A stretch of DNA of 34,966 nt from contig JARXAM010000067.1 of assembly GCA_029865845.1 (NCBI GenBank), positions 1 to 34,966 on the forward strand, in the 5' to 3' direction. Below the pieces are notes generated by a model. That model had not been told where the DNA came from. It worked only from the letters and a program-made list of their open reading frames with translations, and ran no database searches. The translations under genes and the position numbers were made by a program. Position 1 is the first letter of the stretch. Every line of letters begins with the position of its first letter. This DNA comes from Rhodoferax sp. GTDB taxonomy: Bacteria; Pseudomonadota; Gammaproteobacteria; Burkholderiales; Burkholderiaceae_C. This document shows, piece by piece, positions 1 through 7,748 of this stretch.

Positions 1-1900
1 CAAAGGTGCGCAGGGTCTGCGCGGCAGTCTGGTTGCTCTGCGTCATGCTCTGCAGCGCAGCTTGTACCCAGCGCCCTTTCGCGGCTGCACGACCATGCGC
101 GGCAAACAAGGCACCAGTGCCTATCGGCTTGGTCAGCAGCAGCACATCGCCGACTTGCATGCCGCCTTTGCGCAGCACGCCGGTCATTTGGCCATGGCTG
201 TCCACGTCCACCAGGCCGTTCACTGCAAAGCCCAGCGCCAGCTCCGCGCCTTCGCCGCTGTGCCCGCCGATCAGCGTGCATCCCGCCGCATTGAGCACCT
301 CGACGGCGCCCTGCATCATCTGGCGCAGGGTGGCTTCTACCTGCCGGTCCACGCCAGGCGGTACGGTGGCGATCGCTGTGGCGGTGTGGGGCTGGGCGCC
401 CATGGCAAACAAGTCGCCCAGTGCATGGTTGGCGGCAATGCGTCCGAACACATACGGGTCGTCAACAAACGCGCGGAAAAAGTCCACGCTGTGCACCAGC
501 GCTTTGCCGGGCGGCACGCGCACCACGGCAGCGTCGTCCGGGCTGTCCAGGCCCAGCAGTACATCGGGGTTGGGTTGCACCCACAGGTTTTGCAGTGCAC
601 GCGAGAGCACGCTGGCCCCCACCTTGGCGCCACAGCCTCCGCAGCGCATGGCGACTGCGGCTTGCGCCTGTTGGGCTTCTTCAGCGCTTAGCTGAATGGA
701 TGCGTTGGCGGATTTCGCGGCTGAAGTCATGCCCGCAAGCCCCGCCACGCCTTGCACGCTAAAGCGCTGCATAAAGCGGCGGTCTATCCAGTCCTTCCAG
801 CGCCAGACCCAGGCACCCGCAAACCCGAGGGCGCCGCGTGAGGCCACGGCAAATTTGTCACCGGTGCTGATTAGCGCCAGCCAGTGGCGCTGCGGGCGGT
901 AGGGCTGCAGGGGCAGACCTTGGACCGCGCGCTGCAGGTTGATGGCCAGCGGCATGCCCATGCGCACGGCAAACACACCGGCTTTCTCCAGCGCAAAGTT
1001 CTCCATCGCTGCCACGTCACCCGCCGCAAACACGCGCGGGTCGGTGATGCTTTGCAGCGTGTCGTGCAAGCGAATGCAACGGTTGTCTGTCAGGGCCAAG
1101 TGGGTGCCTTGCAGCCAGGCGCCACCGCCGGCTTGGGTAACCCAGAGCACCTCGTCGGCGTCAAACCATTCGCCTTGCGCGCTGCGCAAACGGCCTGCCT
1201 GCACTTCCGCCACGGGTGTCTTTAGATGCACTTGCACGCCGCGCTCGGCGAGCACTTTGGCAAAGCGCCTCTGTACACCCGCGTTGTGGGTGGGCAGCAG
1301 GCCATCCGAAGTAAACAAGTGGAACTGCGGTGCCAAGTCCGCGCGCCCGGTGGCTTGTGTCTCGGCACGAAGCCGGTATTGCATGGCCAGGCACAGTTCC
1401 ACACCGCCCGCGCCACCGCCCACGATGGCAATCGTCAGCGGCCGCTTAGCGTGCGCCACTTTGTCGAGCAATTGCAACCAGCGTTGGTTGAAGCCGGTAA
1501 TGGGTTTGACCGGCACTGCGTATTCAATGGCGCCCATTGCGCGCATCTGCGGCGTGGAGCCGGTGTTGATGGAGACCACGTCGTAATCGATGTCGGGCCG
1601 GCCGCGCAGCTGCACCGTGCGCGCCTCACGGTCCAGACCCATCACTTCGGCTTGGATAAAGCGGGCGCCGGTGGCGGCACACAGGCGGCACAGGTCGATG
1701 TGCACATCGTCATAAGCGTAGTGCCCCGCCACGTAGCCGGGCAGCATGCCGGAGTAGGGCGTGTGCGCGTCGGTACAAATCAGGGTGATGCGCACGCCGG
1801 GCAGCAGGTGCATGGCGAAGTAGCGCAGCGCCACCACATGGCTGTGGCCGCCGCCCACCAACACAATGTCTCTAACGATGGGCGTGGCGGGTGTTTGCAT
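1..1900 (-). CDS. selD: FAD/NAD(P) oxidoreductase-selenide,water dikinase fusion (SelD), 3' end cut by window
   Basis: Predicted bifunctional cytoplasmic enzyme. The N-terminal part is an NADH-dehydrogenase-like flavoprotein: FAD-binding GGGHSH at residues 16-21, second Rossmann GGGAGG near 160, and AAGDVA before the C-terminal part. From Met418 a SelD domain starts, with RCGGCGAKVG. SelD makes selenophosphate from selenide and ATP for selenocysteine and selenouridine. The catalytic Cys/Sec position is Cys423 and the essential Lys is Lys426, so this is the Cys form. The second Cys of the E. coli GCGCK motif is Ala here. About 216 SelD residues are visible and the rest lies beyond base 1. The oxidoreductase part has a CxxC (Cys71, Cys74). 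ATG at 1900 sits just before the first Rossmann strand; no clear ribosome site is seen. Last gene of a six-gene minus-strand set, 134 bases after its neighbour. Oxidoreductase-SelD fusions are known, but the oxidoreductase role is not settled. Confidence 0.93.
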   Translation of the reverse strand, partial: MQTPATPIVRDIVLVGGGHSHVVALRYFAMHLLPGVRITLICTDAHTPYSGMLPGYVAGHYAYDDVHIDLCRLCAATGARFIQAEVMGLDREARTVQLRGRPDIDYDVVSINTGSTPQMRAMGAIEYAVPVKPITGFNQRWLQLLDKVAHAKRPLTIAIVGGGAGGVELCLAMQYRLRAETQATGRADLAPQFHLFTSDGLLPTHNAGVQRRFAKVLAERGVQVHLKTPVAEVQAGRLRSAQGEWFDADEVLWVTQAGGGAWLQGTHLALTDNRCIRLHDTLQSITDPRVFAAGDVAAMENFALEKAGVFAVRMGMPLAINLQRAVQGLPLQPYRPQRHWLALISTGDKFAVASRGALGFAGAWVWRWKDWIDRRFMQRFSVQGVAGLAGMTSAAKSANASIQLSAEEAQQAQAAVAMRCGGCGAKVGASVLSRALQNLWVQPNPDVLLGLDSPDDAAVVRVPPGKALVHSVDFFRAFVDDPYVFGRIAANHALGDLFAMGAQPHTATAIATVPPGVDRQVEATLRQMMQGAVEVLNAAGCTLIGGHSGEGAELALGFAVNGLVDVDSHGQMTGVLRKGGMQVGDVLLLTKPIGTGALFAAHGRAAAKGRWVQAALQSMTQSNQTAAQTLRTF

Positions 1901-1940
1901 ATCTTTGAATTGTGCCGCTACACGCACAGTGGCGAAACGT

Positions 1941-2030
1941 GGGGGTACGGTTTGCGGCGCCGGGCCGCCCCAAGCGCAAACGCGCCCCCTCGGGGGCAGC
2001 GACCCGCAAAGCGGCGGAGCGTGGGGGCAC
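1941..2030. repeat. GC-rich intergenic repeat (REP-like, Comamonadaceae type) with hairpins
   Basis: This fills most of the gap between the TVP38-flavoenzyme gene and the selD fusion. A perfect 6-bp hairpin GCCCCC-TC-GGGGGC lies at 1984-1997, and a second small one, CCGC-AAA-GCGG, at 2004-2014. The block ends in GTGGGGGC. From memory, near-identical blocks are scattered between genes in Comamonadaceae genomes; only one copy is seen in this window. It may act as a terminator, attenuator or mRNA stabiliser between the two genes. Confidence 0.6.
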
Positions 2031-2034
2031 TATT

Positions 2035-4242
2035 TCAGCCGCGCTTCCAGTCGTGGAACTTGCGCACCCATTCCAATAGCTTGTGCGGCTGGTGTGCGCG
2101 CTTCCACGCACCGGCGGCGTATTTGTTGGCCTCGGCCAGCGTGGGGTAGGTGTGGATGGTGCCCAGGATTTTGTTCAGGCCCAGCCCGTGTTTCATGGCC
2201 AGCACGTATTCGGCCAGCAGGTCGCCCGCGTGGGTGCCCACGATGGTCACGCCCAAAATCTTGTCTTTGCCCGGCACGGTCAGCACTTTCACAAAGCCGT
2301 GGGCCTCGCTGTCTGCAATTGCACGGTCCAAGTCGTCGATGCCGTACTTCGTTACCTCGTAGGCAATGCCGTGCGCCTGGGCGTCTTGTTCATTCAGGCC
2401 CACACGTGCGACCTCGGGGGCGATGAAGGTGGCCCAGGGGATGACCGAGTAGTCGGCTTTGAATTTCTTGAAGTCTCCAAACAGCGCATTCACCGCGGCG
2501 TACCAGGCCTGGTGCGCCGCGGTGTGGGTGAACTGGTAGGGCCCCGCTACGTCGCCTGCTGCATAGATGTTGGGGTAGATGGTTTGCAGGTAGTCGTTGG
2601 TTTGCACCGTCGTGTGGGTGGGAATGCCCAAGTCTTCCAGGCCGTAGCCCGTGAGGCGTGCTGTGCGCCCCACGGCGCACAGCAACTGGTCAAAGGCAAT
2701 GCGCCTTTCCAGGCCAGCGTGTTCTGCCACCAGCACCTTTTCGCCATCTACGATCTCGCAGCGCAGGGCCTTGTGGTCGGTGAGCAGGTCCACGCCATCG
2801 GCGCGCAGGGCGTGGGCGGCAAGCGCAGAGACGTCGAGGTCTTCCCGCGCCATGATGCGCGGCCCCATTTCTACCTGGGTGACGGCAGAGCCCAGGCGGG
2901 CAAAGCTTTGCGCCAGTTCACAGCCAATCGGCCCGCCCCCCAGCACCACCAGGCGTGGGGGCACCTCGTCGAGCTTGGCGAATGCGTCCCACAGCGTGTC
3001 GCTGGTCACATAGCCCACCGCATCCAGCCCAGGCAAGGGCGGCACAAAGGGGCGCGCGCCTGCGGCGATGACGATGCTGCGGGTCGTGAGCCTGATCACC
3101 TTGGGCTGGCCTTGCGGCGCGGTGTCGCCATCGTTGAGTGCAATCTCCACCGTCCACGGGTTGACGATCTTGGCGTAGCCCTGCACGACCTCCACGCCCA
3201 GGCTGGTGTACCGCTCCACGCTGTCGTGCGGCGCTATGGCGGCAATGACGTCGTGGATGCGCTGCATGACTGCCTTGAACGAGAACAGCGTTGGCCCCCC
3301 CTCGGACGCACGCACAATGCTATGCAAGCCATAGCGCTGCGCGTGCCGCATTTGGTGGGCCAGGGTGGCGCTTTTGATCAGGGCCTTGCTGGGTACGCAG
3401 CCGTAGTTCAGGCAGTCGCCGCCCATTTTGTGGGCTTCTACCAGGGTGACTTTGGCCTTCACGGCGGCGGCAATGTAGGCCGACACCAGTCCGCCCGCGC
3501 CCCCGCCAATGACCACCAGGTTGCGGTCAAAGGTGGATGGGCGCACCGCCTTCCAGCGGGCGTAGACCTTGCGTTGTTGGAGGTGGTTCATCAGCGCCCT
3601 GGCAACCCAGGGAAACACACCGAGCAGCACAAACGCTCCTAGCAGGGGCGGGCTGGCAATGTCGTGGACGGTTTGCAGTTCAGCCAAGCGGGTGCCTGCG
3701 TTGACGTACACCGCCGTACCCGCCAGCATGCCCAATTGGCTGGCCCAGTAAAAGGTGCGTGTGCGCATGGTGGTCAGCCCCATGGCAAGGTTGATCACAA
3801 AGAACGGCACCACCGGAATCAGCCGCAGGCTCACCAGGTAGAGCGCGCCATCGCGGGCCACGCCTTGGTTGATGTCTGCCAGTCGTGCGCCAAAGCGGGC
3901 CTGCACCGCGTCGCGTAGCACAAAGCGTGCTGCCAAAAAAGCAAAGGTGGCACCGATGCTGGAAGCAAACGACACCAATAGCAGCCCCCAGCCCAGTCCA
4001 AACAGGGCACCGCCCGCCAGGGTCAGCATGAGCGCGCCAGGTAGCGAGAGCGCGGCCACAGCGACATACACCGCGACAAACGCGGCCCGCAGGCCCCAGG
4101 GGTGGGCTGCGTCAAGCGCCGCCAAGGTGGCCTGGCTGTCGCGCAGGGCTTGCAGGCTCACCAAGCGCCCGCCGTCCAGTGCGAAAAACGCCGCAAGGGC
4201 GGTGGCCGCGACCAATAGCACGAGGAGTTTGGCGGTTTTCAT
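2035..4242 (-). CDS. TVP38/DedA-family membrane domain fused to mercuric-reductase-type FAD disulfide oxidoreductase
   Basis: 735-residue inner-membrane fusion. Residues 1-220 form a TVP38/TMEM64 (SNARE_assoc, DedA superfamily) domain with about five or six membrane segments and the typical RLIPVVPFFVIN signature at 140-151. Residues 241 to the end are a complete class I pyridine nucleotide-disulfide oxidoreductase: GGGAGG at 246-251, redox-active Cys277 and Cys282 in CLNYGCVPSK, a second Rossmann GGGPIG, an AAGDVAG site and the C-terminal HTYPTLAE active-site pair (His, Glu). It lacks an N-terminal HMA domain and the C-terminal vicinal Cys pair of true MerA, so mercury is probably not its substrate. 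Start ATG at 4242 is 10 bases after the YnjF-like gene, so the two are co-transcribed. The fusion suggests that a small molecule crossing the membrane is reduced at its inner face; the substrate is unknown. DedA-type proteins have been linked to selenite uptake in Cupriavidus. Confidence 0.93.
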   Translation of the reverse strand: MKTAKLLVLLVAATALAAFFALDGGRLVSLQALRDSQATLAALDAAHPWGLRAAFVAVYVAVAALSLPGALMLTLAGGALFGLGWGLLLVSFASSIGATFAFLAARFVLRDAVQARFGARLADINQGVARDGALYLVSLRLIPVVPFFVINLAMGLTTMRTRTFYWASQLGMLAGTAVYVNAGTRLAELQTVHDIASPPLLGAFVLLGVFPWVARALMNHLQQRKVYARWKAVRPSTFDRNLVVIGGGAGGLVSAYIAAAVKAKVTLVEAHKMGGDCLNYGCVPSKALIKSATLAHQMRHAQRYGLHSIVRASEGGPTLFSFKAVMQRIHDVIAAIAPHDSVERYTSLGVEVVQGYAKIVNPWTVEIALNDGDTAPQGQPKVIRLTTRSIVIAAGARPFVPPLPGLDAVGYVTSDTLWDAFAKLDEVPPRLVVLGGGPIGCELAQSFARLGSAVTQVEMGPRIMAREDLDVSALAAHALRADGVDLLTDHKALRCEIVDGEKVLVAEHAGLERRIAFDQLLCAVGRTARLTGYGLEDLGIPTHTTVQTNDYLQTIYPNIYAAGDVAGPYQFTHTAAHQAWYAAVNALFGDFKKFKADYSVIPWATFIAPEVARVGLNEQDAQAHGIAYEVTKYGIDDLDRAIADSEAHGFVKVLTVPGKDKILGVTIVGTHAGDLLAEYVLAMKHGLGLNKILGTIHTYPTLAEANKYAAGAWKRAHQPHKLLEWVRKFHDWKRG

Positions 4243-4252
4243 GGTTCGCGGT

Positions 4253-4858
4253 TCAGGAAAATGCGCGCCAACCCCACCAGATGCGCGTGGCCGTGGTCAC
4301 GGCGCACAGTACGGCAAAGGTGGTGGCCAGCATATCGAAATGGGCAGGCCACAGGCACATGGCCACAAAGAAGGCCAGTGTTTCAGTGGCCTCGGTCAGC
4401 CCGCCTAAAAAGTACAGCGACTTGTCGGGGTAGGCCAGGTTGTCCATGCCACGTTTGGCTGCCAGGGCAGCAAACGCCAGAAAACTGCTGCCGCTTCCCA
4501 CAAAGCTGGCCAAGAGCGCCGCCGCAGGCAGGGCGTTGGTTGCGGGTGATGCCAGGGCAAACGCCAGCGGAATGCTGGCGTAAAACACAAAGTCCAACGC
4601 AATGTCCAGAAAGCCGCCCGCATCGGTAGGCTGCGTTTCGCGCGCCACGGCACCGTCGAGTCCGTCTAGCAGCCGCGATGCCACGAGGGCGATCGCGCCG
4701 CTGCCATAGGCGCTCGCCGCAATCAGGCCTGCCGCGATCAGGCCGGTGGCAAAGGCGGCTAGCGTCACGGTATTGGCGCCCACACCTGCGCGCACCAGCA
4801 CGCGTGCAATGCGTTGCAGGGGCGAGCGCAGGATAGGGGTGAGGAAGCGGTCCAGCAT
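4253..4858 (-). CDS. CDP-alcohol phosphatidyltransferase family protein (YnjF-like)
   Basis: 201-residue membrane enzyme of the family that moves a phosphatidyl group from a CDP-lipid to an alcohol. The catalytic motif is present as D68-G69-x2-A72-R73, then G81-x3-D85-x3-D89. The spacer between AR and G is seven residues instead of the usual eight, which I associate with the YnjF branch. Four to six hydrophobic helices surround it. The acceptor alcohol cannot be told from sequence. In E. coli ynjF ends the ynjBCDEF cluster, and here the gene again lies just downstream of YnjC- and YnjD-like genes. ATG at 4858 is 55 bases after the ATPase gene, and the next gene begins 10 bases after its stop. 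Confidence 0.9.
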   Translation of the reverse strand: MLDRFLTPILRSPLQRIARVLVRAGVGANTVTLAAFATGLIAAGLIAASAYGSGAIALVASRLLDGLDGAVARETQPTDAGGFLDIALDFVFYASIPLAFALASPATNALPAAALLASFVGSGSSFLAFAALAAKRGMDNLAYPDKSLYFLGGLTEATETLAFFVAMCLWPAHFDMLATTFAVLCAVTTATRIWWGWRAFS

Positions 4859-4913
4859 GCGGGGAGTCTACGTGTTGGGGCGTTGTCCGTCAGTCGCGCA
4901 AGCGATGCGTTTC

Positions 4914-5543
4914 TTACAACGGGCCCATGTGGGTAAGTAAGTTGGGGTCTGCCACGTCGGCGGCATCATGGGTGACCAGCAGGGTGGGGATGCCCCGGTG
5001 GCGCACCAGGCCAAACACCAGGGCGCGCATGCGTTCGCGCAGCGCGGCATCCAGCTTGGAAAAAGGTTCGTCCAGCAGCAGCGCGCTGGGCTGGGCCAGC
5101 AACGCCCGCGCAAGTGCCACCCGTGCGCGCTGGCCGCCAGACAGGCGCGCCGGGTTTGCCAGGGCAAAGTCGTGCATCTCCACATCGCGCAGCGCCTGGG
5201 CAACGGCTGCTTCCCGCGCTGCGGCGGGGCCGGTGGGCACGGCAAAAAGCAGGTTCTCGCGCACCGTCATGTGGGCAAAAAGCAGGTCGTCCTGAAACAG
5301 GATGCCTACCCGGCGCGCGTGCACCGGCAGGCTGTCGATCCGCTGCCCATGCAGGTGCACCGCGCCGCGCCATTGCATGCGGGGTGCCAGCGTACCGCAC
5401 ACCGCCGCGAGCACACTGCTTTTTCCGCAGCCACTGGGCCCCATCAGCGTATGGATAGTGGCTGGCGCAATGGCCAGGTGCAGGTCGCGCACCAAGAGGC
5501 CTGCGGGGCTGGAGAGCGTTGCGATGTGAATCTGCAAGCTCAT
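4914..5543 (-). CDS. ynjD: ABC transporter ATP-binding protein (YnjD-like)
   Basis: 209-residue nucleotide-binding subunit of an importer. Walker A GPSGCGKSS at 35-43, Q-loop Gln84, signature LSGGQ at 134-138, Walker B with catalytic Glu159, and switch His192 are all present, so it should be active. Length fits E. coli YnjD (about 217). The ATG at 5543 was chosen over a longer in-frame start at 5627 because it overlaps the TGA of the Rieske gene as ATGA and places Walker A at the usual distance. It pairs with the fused permease two genes upstream. No substrate-binding protein is visible beside it. The transported compound is unknown. Confidence 0.93.
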   Translation of the reverse strand: MSLQIHIATLSSPAGLLVRDLHLAIAPATIHTLMGPSGCGKSSVLAAVCGTLAPRMQWRGAVHLHGQRIDSLPVHARRVGILFQDDLLFAHMTVRENLLFAVPTGPAAAREAAVAQALRDVEMHDFALANPARLSGGQRARVALARALLAQPSALLLDEPFSKLDAALRERMRALVFGLVRHRGIPTLLVTHDAADVADPNLLTHMGPL

Positions 5544-5959
5544 GCTGCGATACGGATGGTGCCGTCGACATCGATGACCACTGGAATGGCCAGCAGCGAT
5601 TCGCCTTCGCAGTCGCCCGCAGTGCACAGGCCGTCGCTCCAGCGGTAGTGGGCGTAGTGCACATTGCAGCTCACCCGCACATGGGGTTGGAACTTCAACA
5701 GGTCTTGTCGCGCAGCCAGCGGCACGCCGAAATGGGCACAGCGGTTCACATAGGCACGCACGTCCGATCCGCTGCGCAGCAAAAGGTAGCGGAAGACGCC
5801 CATGCCGTCACGGCCCGGCGTATCCGGGGTTTCTGCCATCGTCACGCTGCCGTCGGCTAGCGTGTGGGCGTGCCCGAGCACTGTGCCGGGGAGCGGCGCA
5901 TGGGGCACGTCGTGCCAATGGCGGGGGTCAGCGGGGAGCGGGGTGGGCGCAGTCGTCAT
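5540..5959 (-). CDS. small Rieske [2Fe-2S] protein
   Basis: 139 residues with a single Rieske domain. Ligands are Cys74-x-His76 and Cys98-x2-His101, separated by 21 residues, within the normal range. No signal peptide, membrane helix or catalytic iron domain is present, so it is probably a soluble cytoplasmic electron carrier, comparable to NirD-like or ferredoxin-like Rieske proteins. Two extra cysteines (112, 117) follow the second ligand pair. It is coupled on both sides: its ATG (5959) overlaps the permease stop as ATGA, and its stop overlaps the ATPase start in the same way. A start three codons upstream (5968) is possible. A Rieske gene between an ABC permease and its ATPase is unusual and points to a redox step linked to the transported compound. 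Confidence 0.92.
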   Translation of the reverse strand: MTTAPTPLPADPRHWHDVPHAPLPGTVLGHAHTLADGSVTMAETPDTPGRDGMGVFRYLLLRSGSDVRAYVNRCAHFGVPLAARQDLLKFQPHVRVSCNVHYAHYRWSDGLCTAGDCEGESLLAIPVVIDVDGTIRIAA

Positions 5960-7698
5960 GTTTGCCATTGTGTCTGTGCGCGGGCCGAGGCAGGCGTTTG
6001 TTGTGCAGGCCAGCGTCGCGCCCGGCCCGCCCATGCGGCCAGTCCGAAGGCGAGCACGGGCAGCATCCATTGCAGCCAGGCAAATGCGGAGGTCAGCGAG
6101 CGCTGGCCGCCCGCCGCCAGCGTTACCGCCTCGGTGGTGACGGTCTGAAAGCGGCCAGCCCCCACATACAGCGTGGGCAGGTACTGAGCGATGCTGACGG
6201 CAAAGCCGATGGCCCAGGCCGCTGCGAGCGCGCTGCGCAGTAGCGGCCACTTTACCCGCCACAAAAACACCGCATGGCGGTGGCCCAAGGTGGCGCTCAC
6301 CAAGTGCAGGCGCGGGTCAAACCCGAGGTAAGGCCCTTGCAGGGCCATCAAGACGTAAGGCACACAGGCCAGGGTGTGGGCCAGCCACACGCCGGTGCCC
6401 GTGGCGACCAGGCCCCAGGCGAGGCTGAAACGGTGCACGCCCAGCACCCATAGCAGTGCGGGCAGCGCCAGGGGCATCATCCACAGGGGCCACAGGCGTT
6501 GTTGCCAGCGCGCCGGTGCCCACTCTAGCCAGGCCACGACCCAGAGGAGTGCGGCGGTGGTGCTGGCCAGTGCCAGCCAGGCGCTGGTCCAGAGCGTGTC
6601 ATGGCTGGCTGCCACTTGCCGCCACGCCTGCGCGGTGTGTGTTTTCGGCCACAACTGCGGGAAGGGCCAGGCCCCAGTGATGCTGCCCAGCAGCAGTGCG
6701 AGCATGACGGCGGCATACACCAGCAGCACGCCGACCATGGGTGGGGGCGCCCACGCGGTGACGCGCTTTGGCGGTGCAGGCAGGGCGTATGGCGCGGTAT
6801 CTGCGCGGTGCGTGTCAGGGCCACGGGTCCAGCGCGTCCGCCAGAATTTCAGCTGCCGCAGGCCCCACCACACGCCCGCACCGCAGGCCAGTACCAGGGC
6901 CAAGCACCAGGCTGCTGCCGCACCCTGCGCGTTGGTGGCGGGGTCTGCGTCCTGTAGCCATTGCCACGCCAACATGGCCAAGGTGGGGGGCGAGGTGGGG
7001 CCTATGACCAGCGCCACATCCACCACCGTGAGGCCATAGGCCCAGACGCCCAAGAGCGGCACCGCCATGTGCGGCAACAATTGCGGCCAGCCCACCCGCC
7101 ACCAGGCTTGGGGCGCGCTATAGCCCAGCGTGTGGGCAAGCGTGAGTTCTTGCCGCAGTCGGAGCGCCACGTCGGGGCGTTGCAGGTGGGCCAGTGCCAC
7201 CCACAGTAGAAATGGCACTTCTTTGAGTACCAGCACGGCGACCAAGCCCAGGCCCCAAGGGTCTTGGGTGCTAGGCCAGGGCGGCGGATCACTGAAGCCC
7301 GTGGCCCACGGGGACACGAGCCGCAGCAGCCAGCCGCTGGGTGCCAACAGCGCTACACAGCCGATAGCAAACGCCGCGTGCGGAACCGACAACAGCGGTG
7401 CCAGCCATCGCGCCAGCCGGTGGCTGCACTCAGGCGCTTGCAAGCGCCCCACGGTCATGGACAGCACCCAGGCCGCAAGCCCCAGCGATAGCAGGGTGGA
7501 TGCCGTGCCGGTCCACACACTCAGGCCCAGCGCCCGCCACCACACGGGCTCTTGCGACAGGGCCAGCCACGCGAGGGGCTGCGCGGCGGCCACCAGCGCT
7601 GCACCCAGACTCCAGAGTGCAGGCAGCGCCACCACGGCGGCGAGTGCAGCGGCGGTGACGTGGCGGGCGGGTGAGTGTCCGGGGGTGGTTGGGCGCAA
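5956..7698 (-). CDS. ynjC: fused two-domain ABC transporter permease (YnjC-like)
   Basis: 580-residue inner-membrane protein made of two MetI-like permease halves. Each half carries a recognisable EAA-type cytoplasmic loop: AHTLGYSAPQAWWRVGWP in the first half and SATLGHRHAVFLWRVKWP in the second. About 12 membrane segments are expected. It is somewhat longer than E. coli YnjC (about 510). The start is a TTG at 7698, supported by an AGAGGG ribosome site 6-7 bases upstream (complement of 7705-7710). The reading frame closes shortly upstream and offers no ATG. First gene of the operon, only 50 bases from the divergent MFS gene. It would work with the YnjD-like ATPase. The periplasmic binding protein (YnjB in E. 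coli) is missing here. Confidence 0.9.
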   Translation of the reverse strand: MRPTTPGHSPARHVTAAALAAVVALPALWSLGAALVAAAQPLAWLALSQEPVWWRALGLSVWTGTASTLLSLGLAAWVLSMTVGRLQAPECSHRLARWLAPLLSVPHAAFAIGCVALLAPSGWLLRLVSPWATGFSDPPPWPSTQDPWGLGLVAVLVLKEVPFLLWVALAHLQRPDVALRLRQELTLAHTLGYSAPQAWWRVGWPQLLPHMAVPLLGVWAYGLTVVDVALVIGPTSPPTLAMLAWQWLQDADPATNAQGAAAAWCLALVLACGAGVWWGLRQLKFWRTRWTRGPDTHRADTAPYALPAPPKRVTAWAPPPMVGVLLVYAAVMLALLLGSITGAWPFPQLWPKTHTAQAWRQVAASHDTLWTSAWLALASTTAALLWVVAWLEWAPARWQQRLWPLWMMPLALPALLWVLGVHRFSLAWGLVATGTGVWLAHTLACVPYVLMALQGPYLGFDPRLHLVSATLGHRHAVFLWRVKWPLLRSALAAAWAIGFAVSIAQYLPTLYVGAGRFQTVTTEAVTLAAGGQRSLTSAFAWLQWMLPVLAFGLAAWAGRARRWPAQQTPASARAQTQWQT

Positions 7699-7704
7699 GC
7701 AAAT

Positions 7705-7712
7705 CCCTCTTT
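7705..7712 (-). promoter_or_regulatory. ribosome binding site for TTG start of the YnjC-like gene
   Basis: On the minus strand the sequence AAAGAGGG lies 6 bases before the TTG at 7698. It decides the start of the permease gene, which has no in-frame ATG nearby. Confidence 0.5.
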
Positions 7713-7748
7713 ACGGCGCAGAAACTGGTCCAGCCTATCCTACACACC

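Noticed and set aside
62-2149. Long plus-strand frames over the left edge
   Set aside because: They mirror the selD fusion on the minus strand, which carries clear FAD and SelD motifs.
2083-3642. 519-codon open frame on the plus strand
   Set aside because: It lies wholly antisense to the TVP38-flavoenzyme gene, has no family motifs and reflects GC-rich third codon positions.
2035-4242. Mercury resistance gene (merA)
   Set aside because: No HMA domain, no C-terminal vicinal cysteines and no other mer genes nearby.
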